A DNA stretch of 64,000 nucleotides from Methanosarcina sp. MTP4 (GTDB taxonomy: Archaea > Halobacteriota > Methanosarcinia > Methanosarcinales > Methanosarcinaceae): assembly GCF_000970045.1 (NCBI RefSeq), contig NZ_CP009505.1, positions 1,054,001 through 1,118,000 of the forward strand. Reading direction: 5' to 3'. A program made the position numbers and the translations under genes. Of the stretch, positions 63,907 through 64,000 are shown in pieces. A model generated the notes under the pieces. The model saw only the letters and a list, made by a program, of their open reading frames with translations, searched no databases and was not told where the DNA came from. Within the stretch, counting starts at the first letter, position 1. Every line of letters starts with the position of its first letter.

Positions 63907-64000
63907 AGATAAAAACAACGTGCTTTTAAATAGAAGGGAACTGGATTTCACCGTGAAATATGAAGGTCCTACTCCTTCCAGAAGCGACATCAGAAACAAG
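63887..64000 (+). CDS. rps24e: 30S ribosomal protein S24e, 3' end cut by window edge
   Basis: 38 codons visible, from the ATG at 63887, with GGAG about 8 bases upstream. The start [19 protein letters not shown] followed by [15 protein letters not shown] is typical of S24e. Overlaps the DPCK gene and continues the operon; in archaea s27ae usually follows. Confidence 0.93.
   Translation, partial: MDIQIIEDKNNVLLNRRELDFTVKYEGPTPSRSDIRNK

Overview
The window looks like a Methanosarcina chromosome segment. It carries a complete coenzyme F430 cluster (cfbA-E), archaeal S-layer and N-glycosylation genes, glycerol-1-phosphate dehydrogenase for archaeal lipids, aIF2-gamma, Rpo7, Spt4, Mre11/Rad50 and a homodimer-type tRNA splicing endonuclease. 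Many starts are TTG or GTG, placed behind GGAGG or GGTGA ribosome sites. Genes are moderately GC-rich. Intergenic DNA is long, AT-rich and full of short tandem repeats.

Layout. 1-6.9 kb: glycan cluster on the minus strand (two GT4 transferases, a dolichol-phosphate-sugar-synthase-like GT2, a nucleotide-sugar epimerase) next to the oligosaccharyltransferase AglB. 7.1-14.1 kb: housekeeping (RCK-DHH phosphoesterase, NAD(P)HX repair enzyme, MoaC, PRPP synthetase), then a Cys-rich charged protein and a TPD-type nuclease related to CDIN1/C15orf41. 14.4-16.9 kb: a two-domain S-layer-type protein and a gene-free stretch rich in inverted repeats. 16.9-22.2 kb: mre11-rad50. 22.5-24.6 kb: an AT-rich lone OLD-family ATPase/TOPRIM nuclease with a cysteine cluster, probably acquired. 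24.7-30.1 kb: SRPBCC protein, PHP phosphoesterase, a 1.2 kb gene-free region, HflX, a small conserved protein and EndA. 30.2-36.8 kb: cfbB, cfbC, cfbD, cfbE and two cfbA copies, all on the minus strand, enough to convert sirohydrochlorin to F430. 37-45.4 kb: an accessory region with a transglutaminase-like lipoprotein, an AlkD-type gene broken by an in-frame TGA, a membrane-anchored coiled-coil protein, an acetyltransferase, and a block in which two paralogous small membrane proteins flank an aerolysin-like protein and an orphan ABC ATPase. 46-48 kb: tandem DUF1638 genes. 48.4-53.4 kb: glycogen-synthase-like transferase, GalT and a GT4 glycogen-synthase-like transferase. 53.6-58.9 kb: two small archaeal families, EgsA, DUF63 and SpoIIM membrane proteins. 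59.3 kb to the end: a PurP-family ligase and the information-processing operon aif2g-PIN-rpo7-spt4-DPCK-rps24e, the last gene cut by the window edge.

The most unusual points are the aerolysin/ABC/twin-membrane-protein block, the premature TGA at a probable tryptophan codon in the AlkD-type gene, the two CfbA copies with a palindrome over the predicted start of the cfb transcript, the cysteine cluster in the OLD nuclease, and intergenic tandem repeats of unrelated sequence that share a 17-bp period. I saw no tRNA, rRNA, CRISPR array or intact insertion sequence.
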